Part shown: piece by piece, positions 6,366-15,209 of the stretch
Layout of the letters: each line of letters starts with the position of its first letter
Numbering within the stretch: the first letter of the stretch is position 1
Source: Dictyobacter arantiisoli
GTDB lineage: Bacteria; Chloroflexota; Ktedonobacteria; Ktedonobacterales; Ktedonobacteraceae
NCBI RefSeq assembly: GCF_008326305.1
Contig: NZ_BIXY01000032.1
Location: 1 to 64,000 of the forward strand
Reading direction: 5' to 3'
Length of the DNA stretch: 64,000 nt
Program-made: the position numbers and the translations under genes
Notes under the pieces: generated by a model
What the model was told of the DNA's origin: nothing
Seen by the model: the letters and a program-made list of their open reading frames with translations, nothing else
Databases searched by the model: none

Positions 6366-9079
6366 CAATAAGATCTCTTCTTTTTCTGACGTAAAAACAA
6401 CAAATTCAAAGCATCGAGCGGTGTGATCGCATAGACATCGATCGTATCCAGTGCAGCCTCCTGGTCTTCCTGTTCGAGCAAGAGAGCGATGCTGCGCGCC
6501 TCAGCACTCTGCCAGGCAAACGTTGCGGCGGAAGGCGTAACTGGCTGTGCACCATTCTGCGCGTAATATGGTGCGGAGGTTTCAGCTATGCGCGCCGAGG
6601 AACGCTTCTCAGGCCGTTCGCTGGATATGACTGGATAAATATGCTTGCCTGTTTCCAATTGTTGCAGGACCTTTTCGGCCCGCTGGACAAGCGAGGGCGG
6701 CATACCGGCCAGTTTGGCGACATGTACCCCAAAACTCCTGGTAGCACAACCAGGAACCACACGATGCAGAAAGACAATCTCGCTCTGCTCATCCTCGCTG
6801 ATCGCAACGGTATAGACGCGTAGATGTTCCAATTCATCGGTCAGCACCGCCAGTTCATGATAGTGGGTCGCGAACAGGGTGCGGGCCTTGACCTCATTGT
6901 GCAAATATTCAACCACCGCGCGCGCAATTGCCAGCCCATCATAGGTGCTGGTTCCACGGCCAATCTCATCCAGGATGATCAGGCTATGGCTGGTGGCGTG
7001 ATGCAAAATTGTCGCCGTCTCTTCCATCTCCACCATAAAGGTGCTCTTGCCAGAGGCGATATCGTCTTCCGCACCAACACGGGTGAAGATGCGATCCACC
7101 AGACCAATACGTGCCTGACGTGCGGGCACAAAGCTTCCGATCTGCGCCAGTAAAGCGATCAAAGCTACCTGCCGCAGATAGGTTGACTTGCCCGCCATAT
7201 TGGGTCCGGTCAACAGCAGGATACGCTCCCCCTGCTCGGCCTCCTGATGAGTATCGTTGGGAATAAAGACATCGCCATCCAGGGTATACTCGACGACAGG
7301 ATGACGGCCTCCCAGGATATCTAAACGCTGGCCCTGTTCCAAAACTGGTCGTACATAGCCCTGATGGGCGGCGACTTCAGCAAAACTCAACAATACATCG
7401 AGACGAGCGATCAGGGCCGCGCTTGTCATCAGAGCTTGATAATGCATCGCCAGTTGGCGCAACACATCCGCATAGATGCCGCGTTCCATCTCTTCAATAT
7501 GCTCAACGGCGCTGAGGATACGCGCCTCATGCTCTTTCAACTCAGGCGTAATATAGCGCTCGGCATTGACCAGCGTCTGTTTGCGCATATAATCATCGGG
7601 AACAAACTTGAGATTAGCATTGCTGACTTCGATATAGTAGCCAAAGACCTTATTAAATCCCACTTTGAGCGCACGAATACCTGTTCGTTGCCGCTCACGC
7701 AACTCAAGCGAGATCATCCAGCGGCGCGAGTCCCGAATCGCATCATACAAGGCATCCAGTTCCGCATGATAGCCGGGACGGATCAAACGTCCCTCATCGC
7801 CCTCTTCACCTTCCTCATCGCGTCCCAGCAACGCCTGACCGATCAAAGCGCTGACCTGGGGACAGGGATCGAGTTCCTCGGCCATCTCCAGCAAGAGCGG
7901 AGCTTCACAGCTCTGCAAAAGATCGCGTACCGTAGGCAAGACTGCCAGATATTCACGCAGGCCCAACACCTCATTGCGCACCGCTGTCCCCTGCCGGATA
8001 CGCCCGGAGACGCGTTCCAGATCCCCCAGTTCCTGCAAGCAGGATGAGAAACGGCTGCGAATAGCAGGGTTCTCATAAAGCTCTTCAACGCTGCGTAGAC
8101 GCGCCTGTAATTCCTGAAGATCCAATAGCGGCTGTGTAATTGTCCGCCGCATCTGACGGGCACCCATCGGTGTAATAGTGCGATCCAGCACACCCAGCAG
8201 ACTTCCCTGCAACGAACCGCTACGCGCACCCTGTAACAATTCCAGATTGCGTTGCGTATGCGCATCCAACACCATATAGTTATCTGTACGATAGGAATAC
8301 AAAGCCGTCAGCAGAGAAAGTAAGGAAGGATTCATTTTATCGAGATAAGCCACGATAGCACCCGCCGCCGCAATTGCCTGCGGCTCCCGCGCACAGCCAT
8401 ACGCCTCCAGGGATTGCACCCCAAACAGACGGCATAAACGCTGTTGCGCGGCCTCCTGCTGATAAAAATAGGGCGGACAATAAGTTACAGTAAGGTTGTG
8501 GCTGGGAAACTGATAGGATGAGGCATCGCTATTCTCGACCAGCAGGCACTCGACTGGCGCGAGGCGCTGCAATTCAGCATCCAATGCCAGCGGCAATTCG
8601 TCAGGTCTGAACCAGGTTACCATAAACTCGCCGGTACTGACATCGACGGCAGCCAGTCCCGTTTGCTGGCGGCCAGGCGCAATGGATACCAGATAATTAT
8701 TCTGGCGTACTGGCAAGAGATCAGGTTCTGAGAGCGTCCCGGCGGTCAAAATACGTGTCACCGCCCGCTCGACTACATCCCTCCCCTTCGCTTCGCCTTG
8801 CTGCTCACAGATCACTACTTTATAGCCACGCTGAATCAGCTTCCCCACATAATTATCCAGAGCATGCACCGGAATACCCGCCAGGGGCACACGCTCCTTC
8901 CCTTTGCTATAGCTGCGTGTGGTACGCACAATCTGCAATTCACGCGCAGTAATATACGCATCCTCATCAAAGGTCTCAAAGAAATCGCCCACCTGATACA
9001 TGAGGATCGCGTCGGGGAATTGTTTTTTGAACTCCAGATATTGTTTGCGAGCAGGACTCAGACTCGACAGAGCAGACAT
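6365..9079 (-). CDS. mutS: DNA mismatch repair protein MutS
   Basis: 904 residues, the usual length for MutS1. The mismatch-reading motif is near the N-terminus (YQVGDFFETF). The ATPase core has the Walker A GPNMAGKST (Lys at about residue 631) and Walker B DEIGRGTSTYDG, followed by ATHYHEL. The protein binds mispaired bases as a dimer and recruits MutL. I place the start at ATG 9079 because GAGGTG sits at the right distance. A frame-open ATG at 9097 lacks a good site. First gene of a mutS-mutL operon. About 360 bases separate it from the divergent gene at 9443. Confidence 0.97.
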   Translation of the reverse strand: MSALSSLSPARKQYLEFKKQFPDAILMYQVGDFFETFDEDAYITARELQIVRTTRSYSKGKERVPLAGIPVHALDNYVGKLIQRGYKVVICEQQGEAKGRDVVERAVTRILTAGTLSEPDLLPVRQNNYLVSIAPGRQQTGLAAVDVSTGEFMVTWFRPDELPLALDAELQRLAPVECLLVENSDASSYQFPSHNLTVTYCPPYFYQQEAAQQRLCRLFGVQSLEAYGCAREPQAIAAAGAIVAYLDKMNPSLLSLLTALYSYRTDNYMVLDAHTQRNLELLQGARSGSLQGSLLGVLDRTITPMGARQMRRTITQPLLDLQELQARLRSVEELYENPAIRSRFSSCLQELGDLERVSGRIRQGTAVRNEVLGLREYLAVLPTVRDLLQSCEAPLLLEMAEELDPCPQVSALIGQALLGRDEEGEEGDEGRLIRPGYHAELDALYDAIRDSRRWMISLELRERQRTGIRALKVGFNKVFGYYIEVSNANLKFVPDDYMRKQTLVNAERYITPELKEHEARILSAVEHIEEMERGIYADVLRQLAMHYQALMTSAALIARLDVLLSFAEVAAHQGYVRPVLEQGQRLDILGGRHPVVEYTLDGDVFIPNDTHQEAEQGERILLLTGPNMAGKSTYLRQVALIALLAQIGSFVPARQARIGLVDRIFTRVGAEDDIASGKSTFMVEMEETATILHHATSHSLIILDEIGRGTSTYDGLAIARAVVEYLHNEVKARTLFATHYHELAVLTDELEHLRVYTVAISEDEQSEIVFLHRVVPGCATRSFGVHVAKLAGMPPSLVQRAEKVLQQLETGKHIYPVISSERPEKRSSARIAETSAPYYAQNGAQPVTPSAATFAWQSAEARSIALLLEQEDQEAALDTIDVYAITPLDALNLLFLRQKKKRSY

Positions 9080-9442
9080 GGCAACACACCTCAACATAGC
9101 ACAAAGGACATATTGGTTCTAACAGCGAACATCTGTACATTACCGTATTCTGTGCCCATTGTCAAAAGGCGGAACTTGCTGAAGCGACGAAGAAAGCAGA
9201 CCTACAGCAAGAACAGAAAAAAGGGCTAGTTAGAGCGCGAAAAAAAGAGAAGACAAAACTTTTTTAAGCGTATCGCGTATTGCATAATAGGGACTATGAG
9301 CATAAACAAGACCTCCGTGGAACCGGCAGAGACAGGCAGTCAGAGACACTGCTATTGCTACGAGCATTGCTCATCTCACTAAAGCGCAAGTTGGATCACA
9401 CAGGTTGAATGCCAGAAACCAGAAGAAGGATTTTGATCTAAG
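9080..9442. promoter_or_regulatory. Divergent promoter region, mutS / DUF4139 gene
   Basis: Non-coding gap between two divergent genes, so it must hold promoters for both. A possible -10 for the rightward gene is CATAAT at 9283-9288, without a convincing -35. No gene seen. Confidence 0.4.
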
Positions 9443-11092
9443 ATGACAGATATCGCTGCACCAATTACAGCCGTCACAGTATATTCAGATCGAGCTTTAA
9501 TCACACGACGGGGGAAAATCACGCTTGAAGCAGGCGAACATGAGCTACGTATCAATAATCTCCCCCCCTTTTTGCGCGACTCGCTGCGCGCCTCCGGCCG
9601 TGGTCCACAAGGCACACGCATCCTGAATGTGGATGTCACCACAGCCTTTAATCCTCGCCCGCCCGAGAAGGATTTCGAACAGCTTCAAACAGATCTGGAG
9701 GATCTCCAACAGCAGCGCCAGATCTTACAGGCCAAACAGGATGCCTTGCATGATCGCCGCCAATGGCTCCGTGCACTGGGTGAACAATCCAAAGACTTCG
9801 CCCGCGGTCTGGCACAGGGACAGATGACCCCCAAAGATTGCGCGGACTTTTTCCAGTATATGTCATCCCAGGCCGCGCTGGATGCCGAGTCTGCCCTGGA
9901 TCTGGAAGTGGATATGCAGCGGATTCAGCAGCAGGTAGAGGCCAAGAAGCGCGCCTTTAATCAGCGTCAGGGAGATCTCATCCTGGCGGATCGCCAGGCA
10001 GCGATTGTCGCTGTCGAACTGGCCAGCGCAGGTGATCTCGAACTTGAAATCTCCTATCTGGTGCGCAACGCCTCCTGGTATCCTCAATACGATATCCGTG
10101 TCCAGCGAGATGAGACACAAAATCGCGGGAGCGTCGAGCTCACCTATATCGGTATGGTACAACAATCGACCGGAGAGAACTGGGAGAATGCCGAACTATC
10201 GCTCTCAACAGCCCGTCCCAGTCTGGCCGCCATCTTACCAGAATTACAACCCTGGTATTTGAGAGAATATAATCCCCCCCCACGCCCCATGGCAGTGCCA
10301 GCCGCCGCGCCCATGTCGTCCTATGGACGAGGTTCTACCGTCCCCCATGCTAAGAAGAACGCCCTTCTTTCGAGTACAGCAGATTCTGAGAGTCTCGAAC
10401 TCGATCAGATGGAGCCACCAACCCCTGAACTGGTGGAAGCCGAAGTTGCCATTGCCACGATCGAAAAAAGTGGCACCGCCCTCGTCTTTCACATCAGCCG
10501 CTCCATCGACATTCCATCAGACAACTCGCCGCATAAAACAACCATTGCACGCGACGATCTCCCCTGTGAATTCGATTATGTCAGTGCCCCCGCCCTGGAG
10601 ACCAATGCCCACCTGCGAGCCACGATTATCAATTCAACGGAACGCACCCTGCTCGAAGGTCAGGCCAGCATCTTCCTGGGCGCGGAATATGTCGGCACCA
10701 CCGCCCTGGCCTTCACCGCCTCCCGTGAAGAATTCAAAGTCTTCCTGGGCATCGATGACAGCCTTAAAATCAAACGTGAACCAACCGAGCGTGCCGTCGA
10801 TAAAGGAAATCTCTTGCAGGGAGATATTCGCCGCAGCACCTATGCCTATCGCATCAATATCTACAATTATGCGGCCGCGCCGCGCAAGGTTATCGTGCGC
10901 GACCACATCCCGGTTCCACAACATGAACGCATCAAAGTCAGAGTGCAGAGCATCACGCCCCAGCCAATTGAACGTAGCAAGCTTGAACTGCTCACCTGGG
11001 AATTCACACTACCCGCCAATGGAGAGCAAATTATCGAGTATCGCTTTACCGTTGAACATCCCCAGAGCCTGCGCGTCGTTGGCCTGCCATAG
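9443..11092 (+). CDS. DUF4139/DUF4140 (mucoidy inhibitor MuiA-like) protein
   Basis: 549 residues. The N-terminal region (residues ~10-65, ITAVTVYSDRALITRRGKI) is the DUF4140 module. A coiled coil follows (about 72-110, rich in Q, L, E and D), and then a long beta-rich DUF4139 domain from about residue 195 (LEISYLVRNASWYPQYDIRV) to the end. This two-module layout defines the MuiA-like family, found in bacteria and fungi. Its biochemical role is not established. No signal peptide is visible, so it is probably cytosolic. A low-complexity linker (residues ~275-320) splits the DUF4139 region. It stands alone on this strand after mutS. Confidence 0.85.
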   Translation: MTDIAAPITAVTVYSDRALITRRGKITLEAGEHELRINNLPPFLRDSLRASGRGPQGTRILNVDVTTAFNPRPPEKDFEQLQTDLEDLQQQRQILQAKQDALHDRRQWLRALGEQSKDFARGLAQGQMTPKDCADFFQYMSSQAALDAESALDLEVDMQRIQQQVEAKKRAFNQRQGDLILADRQAAIVAVELASAGDLELEISYLVRNASWYPQYDIRVQRDETQNRGSVELTYIGMVQQSTGENWENAELSLSTARPSLAAILPELQPWYLREYNPPPRPMAVPAAAPMSSYGRGSTVPHAKKNALLSSTADSESLELDQMEPPTPELVEAEVAIATIEKSGTALVFHISRSIDIPSDNSPHKTTIARDDLPCEFDYVSAPALETNAHLRATIINSTERTLLEGQASIFLGAEYVGTTALAFTASREEFKVFLGIDDSLKIKREPTERAVDKGNLLQGDIRRSTYAYRINIYNYAAAPRKVIVRDHIPVPQHERIKVRVQSITPQPIERSKLELLTWEFTLPANGEQIIEYRFTVEHPQSLRVVGLP

Positions 11093-11210
11093 CCTATCAT
11101 AACCGTTTGAAAAAAGCCCTGCAGTTTCGTTTATAGTAACACATGATTCTTTTAATCAAATTGATCACTATACGCGGGATAATCACCGCAACAAAGGAGC
11201 GAGCAAACCT

Positions 11211-11648
11211 ATGGCTGGACCACGCAACGCAATGGAAGTGCGACCAGGTTATCGCGGCAGGGCTTTTACCTCTGACCTCAGTGGTCAGGAATTCTGGCTG
11301 GTGGTGGATAAAGGCTTTCAACCTATGGGCCTGGTAGTAGGCAACTGTATTTATTCAATGGGCGCGGTACGCAACTGGCTGGTTGGCATTAAAGGCAACT
11401 TCCAGGGCGAGCTAAAAGAATATTCCGAGCTGATGTATCAGGCACGCGAACTGGCGATCAGCCGCATGCAATTTGAGGCGGATCAATTGGGTGCCGATGG
11501 CGTGATCGGCGTCGATATTAAAGTCGAATTCATGCACAACAATGAGTGGATGGAAGTCACAGCTATTGGTACCGCTGTACGCTACGTCGGCGCAGGGCCT
11601 AATCTGCCTCCCACCAATCAGGGCAAAGTGGTAATTCCTACCAACTAA
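11211..11648 (+). CDS. YbjQ/UPF0145-like heavy-metal-binding-domain protein
   Basis: 145 residues. The segment from about residue 60 (GELKEYSELMYQARELAISR, then MQFEADQLGADGVIGVDIKV) matches the conserved core of the YbjQ/UPF0145 family, pentameric beta-barrel proteins sometimes called putative heavy-metal-binding proteins. Their real function is unknown. Here the N-terminus is longer than in typical members (about 105 residues) and contains LVVDKGFQPMGLVVGNCIYS. The start ATG follows AAAGGAG with a spacing of about 12 bases. Confidence 0.75.
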   Translation: MAGPRNAMEVRPGYRGRAFTSDLSGQEFWLVVDKGFQPMGLVVGNCIYSMGAVRNWLVGIKGNFQGELKEYSELMYQARELAISRMQFEADQLGADGVIGVDIKVEFMHNNEWMEVTAIGTAVRYVGAGPNLPPTNQGKVVIPTN

Positions 11649-11735
11649 CCAGCTATTTTCAGGATAGAAAAGGCCTTCAATAAGCGAGGCATGATCTGCT
11701 ACAATACAAACAAGATTAAAACCGAGGAGTGGATC

Positions 11736-12920
11736 ATGCCTTCTTTTGATATCGACCGTGCCCGCAGCGCAACGCCAGCTAGCGCCAATATCCTGCATTT
11801 CAATAACGCTGGCTCTTCATTGATGCCACAACCCGTACTCGACGCAACGATTGAACATCTGCAACTGGAAGCGCAAATCGGCGGCTACGAAGCATTCGAT
11901 CAGCAACAAGACCTTCTGGAGCATGGCTATGCCGCCGCCGCCCAACTGATCAATGCCTCATCCGATGAGATCGCCTTTCTGGAGAGCGCCACCGCCGCCT
12001 GGAATGCCGCCTTTTACTCGATTCCCTTCAAGCCGGGTGATCGTATTTTGACTTCAATGGCTGAATATGCCAGTAACTATATCGCTTATTTACAGGTCAC
12101 CCGGCGCACCGGAGCCGTCGTCGAAGCTATTCCCGATGACGAATATGGACAACTTTCGATAGAGGCATTGCGCAACACCATTGATGAACACGTCAAACTG
12201 ATTGCCGTCACGCATGTTCCCACCAGCGGCGGGCTGGTAAATCCAATTGAAGCTATCGGCAACGTGGCACGCGAGGCCGGTATCCTCTATCTGGTCGACG
12301 CCTGCCAATCCGTGGGACAGATGCCAATCGATGTACAGAAAATCGGCTGCGATATGCTCTCCACCACGGGTCGTAAATACTTACGCGCACCACGCGGCAC
12401 CGGCTTTTTATATGTACGCCAGGGCTTGATTGAACAGATAGAACCAGCAACATTGGATATGCATGCCGCTACCTGGGTAGCGCGGGATCGCTATGAAATG
12501 GTCTCTAATGCGCGCCGCTTCGAAGCTTTTGAAGCCAATTATGCCAGCAGGATTGGTCTGGTCACTGCCATCGATTATGCCCTGGATTGGGGTATGGATA
12601 CGATCTGGAGACGGATCAAAGAGCTGGCATATCGACTGCGCACCCGGCTCACAGCCATTCCAGGGGTCATCGTCCATGATCGCGGCATTACTCAGTGTGG
12701 AATTGTCACCTTCACCATTGATGGCGTCGATCCAGTAGACATCCAAAAACAGCTCAACGCGCAACGCATCAACGTCTCCATCGCCCAGCGCAGTTCAACT
12801 CGCCTGGATCTGGAGGCCAGAGGACTGACCACTATGATCCGCGCCTCGGTCCATTACTACAACACAGACGAAGAGATCACCCGCTTCTGTCAGGCCATCG
12901 ACAAGCTCGCAGCCATCTAA
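11736..12920 (+). CDS. PLP-dependent aminotransferase class V (cysteine desulfurase-like)
   Basis: 394 residues. Fold-type I class V enzyme: N-terminal LHFNNAGSSLMPQPVL, an Asp in the cofactor-binding stretch (YLVDACQSVGQMPIDV), and the Schiff-base lysine in STTGRKYLRAPRGTGFLYV, at about residue 214. Related enzymes are NifS/SufS-type cysteine desulfurases, kynureninase-like lyases and the ergothioneine lyase EgtE. No active-site cysteine loop typical of SufS is obvious, so the substrate cannot be assigned. The start at 11736 follows GAGGAGTGG. The frame is open further upstream to 11691 without a good site. It converges with the YbdK-type gene, with a big palindrome between them. Confidence 0.85.
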   Translation: MPSFDIDRARSATPASANILHFNNAGSSLMPQPVLDATIEHLQLEAQIGGYEAFDQQQDLLEHGYAAAAQLINASSDEIAFLESATAAWNAAFYSIPFKPGDRILTSMAEYASNYIAYLQVTRRTGAVVEAIPDDEYGQLSIEALRNTIDEHVKLIAVTHVPTSGGLVNPIEAIGNVAREAGILYLVDACQSVGQMPIDVQKIGCDMLSTTGRKYLRAPRGTGFLYVRQGLIEQIEPATLDMHAATWVARDRYEMVSNARRFEAFEANYASRIGLVTAIDYALDWGMDTIWRRIKELAYRLRTRLTAIPGVIVHDRGITQCGIVTFTIDGVDPVDIQKQLNAQRINVSIAQRSSTRLDLEARGLTTMIRASVHYYNTDEEITRFCQAIDKLAAI

Positions 12921-12953
12921 TGAGTTAAACTACCCATTAGATAAAAAAGAACA

Positions 12954-13130
12954 AAAACATAGGTGCGGCACGAACGCATGTGAGTCCCGCTTTCCCGTTC
13001 ATCGTAGGATATGCTCACCCCAACGCGTTGTGATGCCTCCGGGTAAGACGGATGAGCCTACGGGCAAGCATATCCTACGATGAACGGGAAAGCGCACCTC
13101 GGCTGCGGCCTTGGCACGCACCTACGTTTT
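12954..13130. repeat. Nested inverted-repeat element between convergent genes
   Basis: Inner arms 12988-13015 and 13067-13094 are a perfect 28-bp inverted repeat. Outer arms 12954-12967 and 13117-13130 pair over 14 bp with one mismatch (AAAACATAGGTGCG against CGCACCTACGTTTT). The whole element is about 177 bp, has no coding frame and ends in a T run on the right side. It could act as a two-way terminator, or be a non-autonomous repeat of MITE or REP type. Confidence 0.8.
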
Positions 13131-13149
13131 TTGTCTTGATTTTCGTTCA

Positions 13150-14310
13150 CTAAACGGTTTTACCTATGAAGCGGAGGAATTTGTCGTTGAGCATGGCGTC
13201 ATCCAATTGAACTCCTTGCATGGTTTGTTCGATCAGGAATTGGCTGACTTTGTTGGCATCATGGGTATCCTCAAAGATAGCTATCTGCCGATCAGCTCCG
13301 GTGCCACGTGGATCGTCGAGGAGCTTGTGGAGATACTCGATTTCACGGCGACTGCCCAGTTCATCCACAACATCATCAATAAAGGCTAGCATTTCGCGAA
13401 TCGCATCGCGCATCGAGAGATGGCTACGTTTTACAAAATCAATCACCTCGGCATCCAGGCCGTAACGCATCGCCCGCCACTTGTTCTCGTCAATATAGTC
13501 ACGAGACAGCACTGGTACTTCCTTACCGCGCTCATCCAGTTGAACAAGTTTCGCGATCAGGCTCTGGCAGAGAGCGGCCAGGGCCAGTGTATCCTCAATG
13601 GTAGCTGGCATATCACAGATGCGGAACTCGATAGTATCGAAGAAGGGATGCGGACGAATATCCCACCAGATCTTTTTACCATTGTCGATACATTCCATTT
13701 CAACCAGATCATCCACAAAGTGATCAAAATGGGCGCGGTCCTTAAAAATGTCAGGCGTTCCACTGCGCGGGAAACGTTTCCAGACCACCGAACGATAGGA
13801 TTTAATGCCCGTCATGCGTCCACCCCAGAAAGGCGCGTTGGTTGAAAGGGCCAGGATATGGGGTAACCAGGTACGCACCTGATTCATGATCTTGATTGAC
13901 TGTTCCTTTGGCAAAGAGACATGGATATGCAGGCCAAAGATTAAAAGTGAGCGCGCGATATCCTGATATTCTTCTTCCAGTTCCTGATAACGCTCTTTGG
14001 GTGTAGGCTTCTGCTCATGCCAGGATGAGCTGGGATGCGTGCCTGCACTGATCAATGCCAGCTGTTCTTTTTGTAAGAGTTGGGCCATCAATGCCCGTGA
14101 GGTATACAATTCCATACGTGCAGCACTGATATCCGGCAAGATCGGCGAGACAAACTCTAAGACGGATTGCAACATTTCGGGCTTAATCTGCTCTTCAAAA
14201 ATAGGCGCGCCCTTATCCAGAATTCCCTGCGCACGCGAAGCCAGTTTTCCTGTCTGAGCATCCACAAGTTGAAATTCTTCCTCAATACCAAGCATAAAAC
14301 GTTTTTCCAT
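13150..14310 (-). CDS. YbdK-type carboxylate-amine ligase (glutamate-cysteine ligase family 2)
   Basis: 386 residues, about the length of YbdK. Family signatures: GIEEEFQLVDAQTG at the start, HPSSSWHEQ, GLHIHVSLP (metal and substrate region), RSGTPDIF and FDTIEFRICDMPAT. GCS2-family enzymes join a carboxylate to an amine using ATP. E. coli YbdK has weak glutamate-cysteine ligase activity, but many members are uncharacterised, so the product is not certain. The start ATG 14310 follows GAGGAGAGG. A GTG three codons upstream is too close to that site. Confidence 0.88.
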   Translation of the reverse strand: MEKRFMLGIEEEFQLVDAQTGKLASRAQGILDKGAPIFEEQIKPEMLQSVLEFVSPILPDISAARMELYTSRALMAQLLQKEQLALISAGTHPSSSWHEQKPTPKERYQELEEEYQDIARSLLIFGLHIHVSLPKEQSIKIMNQVRTWLPHILALSTNAPFWGGRMTGIKSYRSVVWKRFPRSGTPDIFKDRAHFDHFVDDLVEMECIDNGKKIWWDIRPHPFFDTIEFRICDMPATIEDTLALAALCQSLIAKLVQLDERGKEVPVLSRDYIDENKWRAMRYGLDAEVIDFVKRSHLSMRDAIREMLAFIDDVVDELGSRREIEYLHKLLDDPRGTGADRQIAIFEDTHDANKVSQFLIEQTMQGVQLDDAMLNDKFLRFIGKTV

Positions 14311-14510
14311 CGCCAACACCTCTCCTCAAAGCTAGTGCGTCGCTGTTCAATTACACATGTACTCTTACCCTTTCTCACGATTCAAACGATAGTTGGGTTT
14401 CCAGATTATCCTCCAGTGCTGAAAATGATAGATGGGATAAGCGAAACATTTTCCTGGCACTTCAGCTCTAATCTAGTACATAGCTTATCAGTAAGGCATG
14501 GAGCGCATGG

Positions 14511-14516
14511 TATAAT
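14511..14516 (+). promoter_or_regulatory. -10 box before the PfpI-like gene
   Basis: A perfect TATAAT about 37 bases before the start codon at 14553. A fitting -35 is unclear (TTATCA lies 20 bases upstream). Confidence 0.5.
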
Positions 14517-14552
14517 GCACCATACGATAGATACACCAAAGAGAGGTTCACT

Positions 14553-15083
14553 ATGCGCCTACAAGGAAAAACCATCGGATATTTTGTAGCCCAGGAGGTT
14601 GAGGATCTGGAGTTCTGGGTGCCGGTTATGCGCCTGCGCGAAGAGGGTGCTCGGGTGATCGTGATTGGTCTCGATAAGCAGACGGTGCATGGCAAACATG
14701 GACTTGAGATGACGCCGGATGTGAGTATTGATGAGGCCCCAGGTGCCGCCGATCTGGATGGACTTGTGATCCCTGGTGGCTGGGCTCCTGATAAGTTGCG
14801 TAGAAACCAGCGCGTACTGCAACTGGTACGCGAGATGCATACCCAACACAAGATTATTGGTACGATCTGCCACGGTGGATGGGTCCCCATCTCCGCCGGT
14901 ATTCTACATGGACAGAAAGCAACCGGCTCAAAAGGCATTAAGGATGATATTACCAACGCCGGTGGGATCTGGGTGGATGTGCCCGCCTTCCGCGAGGGGC
15001 ATTTTGTCTGGGGCCGCGTTGTCGAAGATATACCAGCCTTCTGCCATGAACTGGTAGATGCTCTGGCTACAGCACAAAATTAA
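14553..15083 (+). CDS. DJ-1/PfpI family protein
   Basis: 176 residues. Flavodoxin-like fold with the nucleophile elbow GTICHGG (Cys-His) and an upstream acidic site in FVAQEVEDLEFW. DLDGLVIPGGWAPDKLR is the conserved stretch before the elbow. PfpI/YhbO-type members have been described as proteases, chaperones or deglycases. The true activity is disputed. Start ATG follows GAGAGG. Confidence 0.9.
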   Translation: MRLQGKTIGYFVAQEVEDLEFWVPVMRLREEGARVIVIGLDKQTVHGKHGLEMTPDVSIDEAPGAADLDGLVIPGGWAPDKLRRNQRVLQLVREMHTQHKIIGTICHGGWVPISAGILHGQKATGSKGIKDDITNAGGIWVDVPAFREGHFVWGRVVEDIPAFCHELVDALATAQN

Positions 15084-15209
15084 TTCTGGCTAGTTAATCC
15101 TGCCGGTTGTGTCACCGTGGCATGACCGGCGGTAAAAATACTACAGCAATACATAGTTACAATGCTCTAATTACTTATAAGATCGCAATCCCAAGTGTCC
15201 GGAGGGAAC

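Noticed and set aside
11736-14310. Ergothioneine cluster (EgtE-like and EgtA-like genes side by side)
   Set aside because: The genes are convergent, no EgtB, EgtC or EgtD is present, and both families are broad.
15084-15209. Cobalamin or SAM riboswitch before metH
   Set aside because: The gap is short and the conserved B12-box or SAM-box sequences were not found; only a small GC-rich stem is present.
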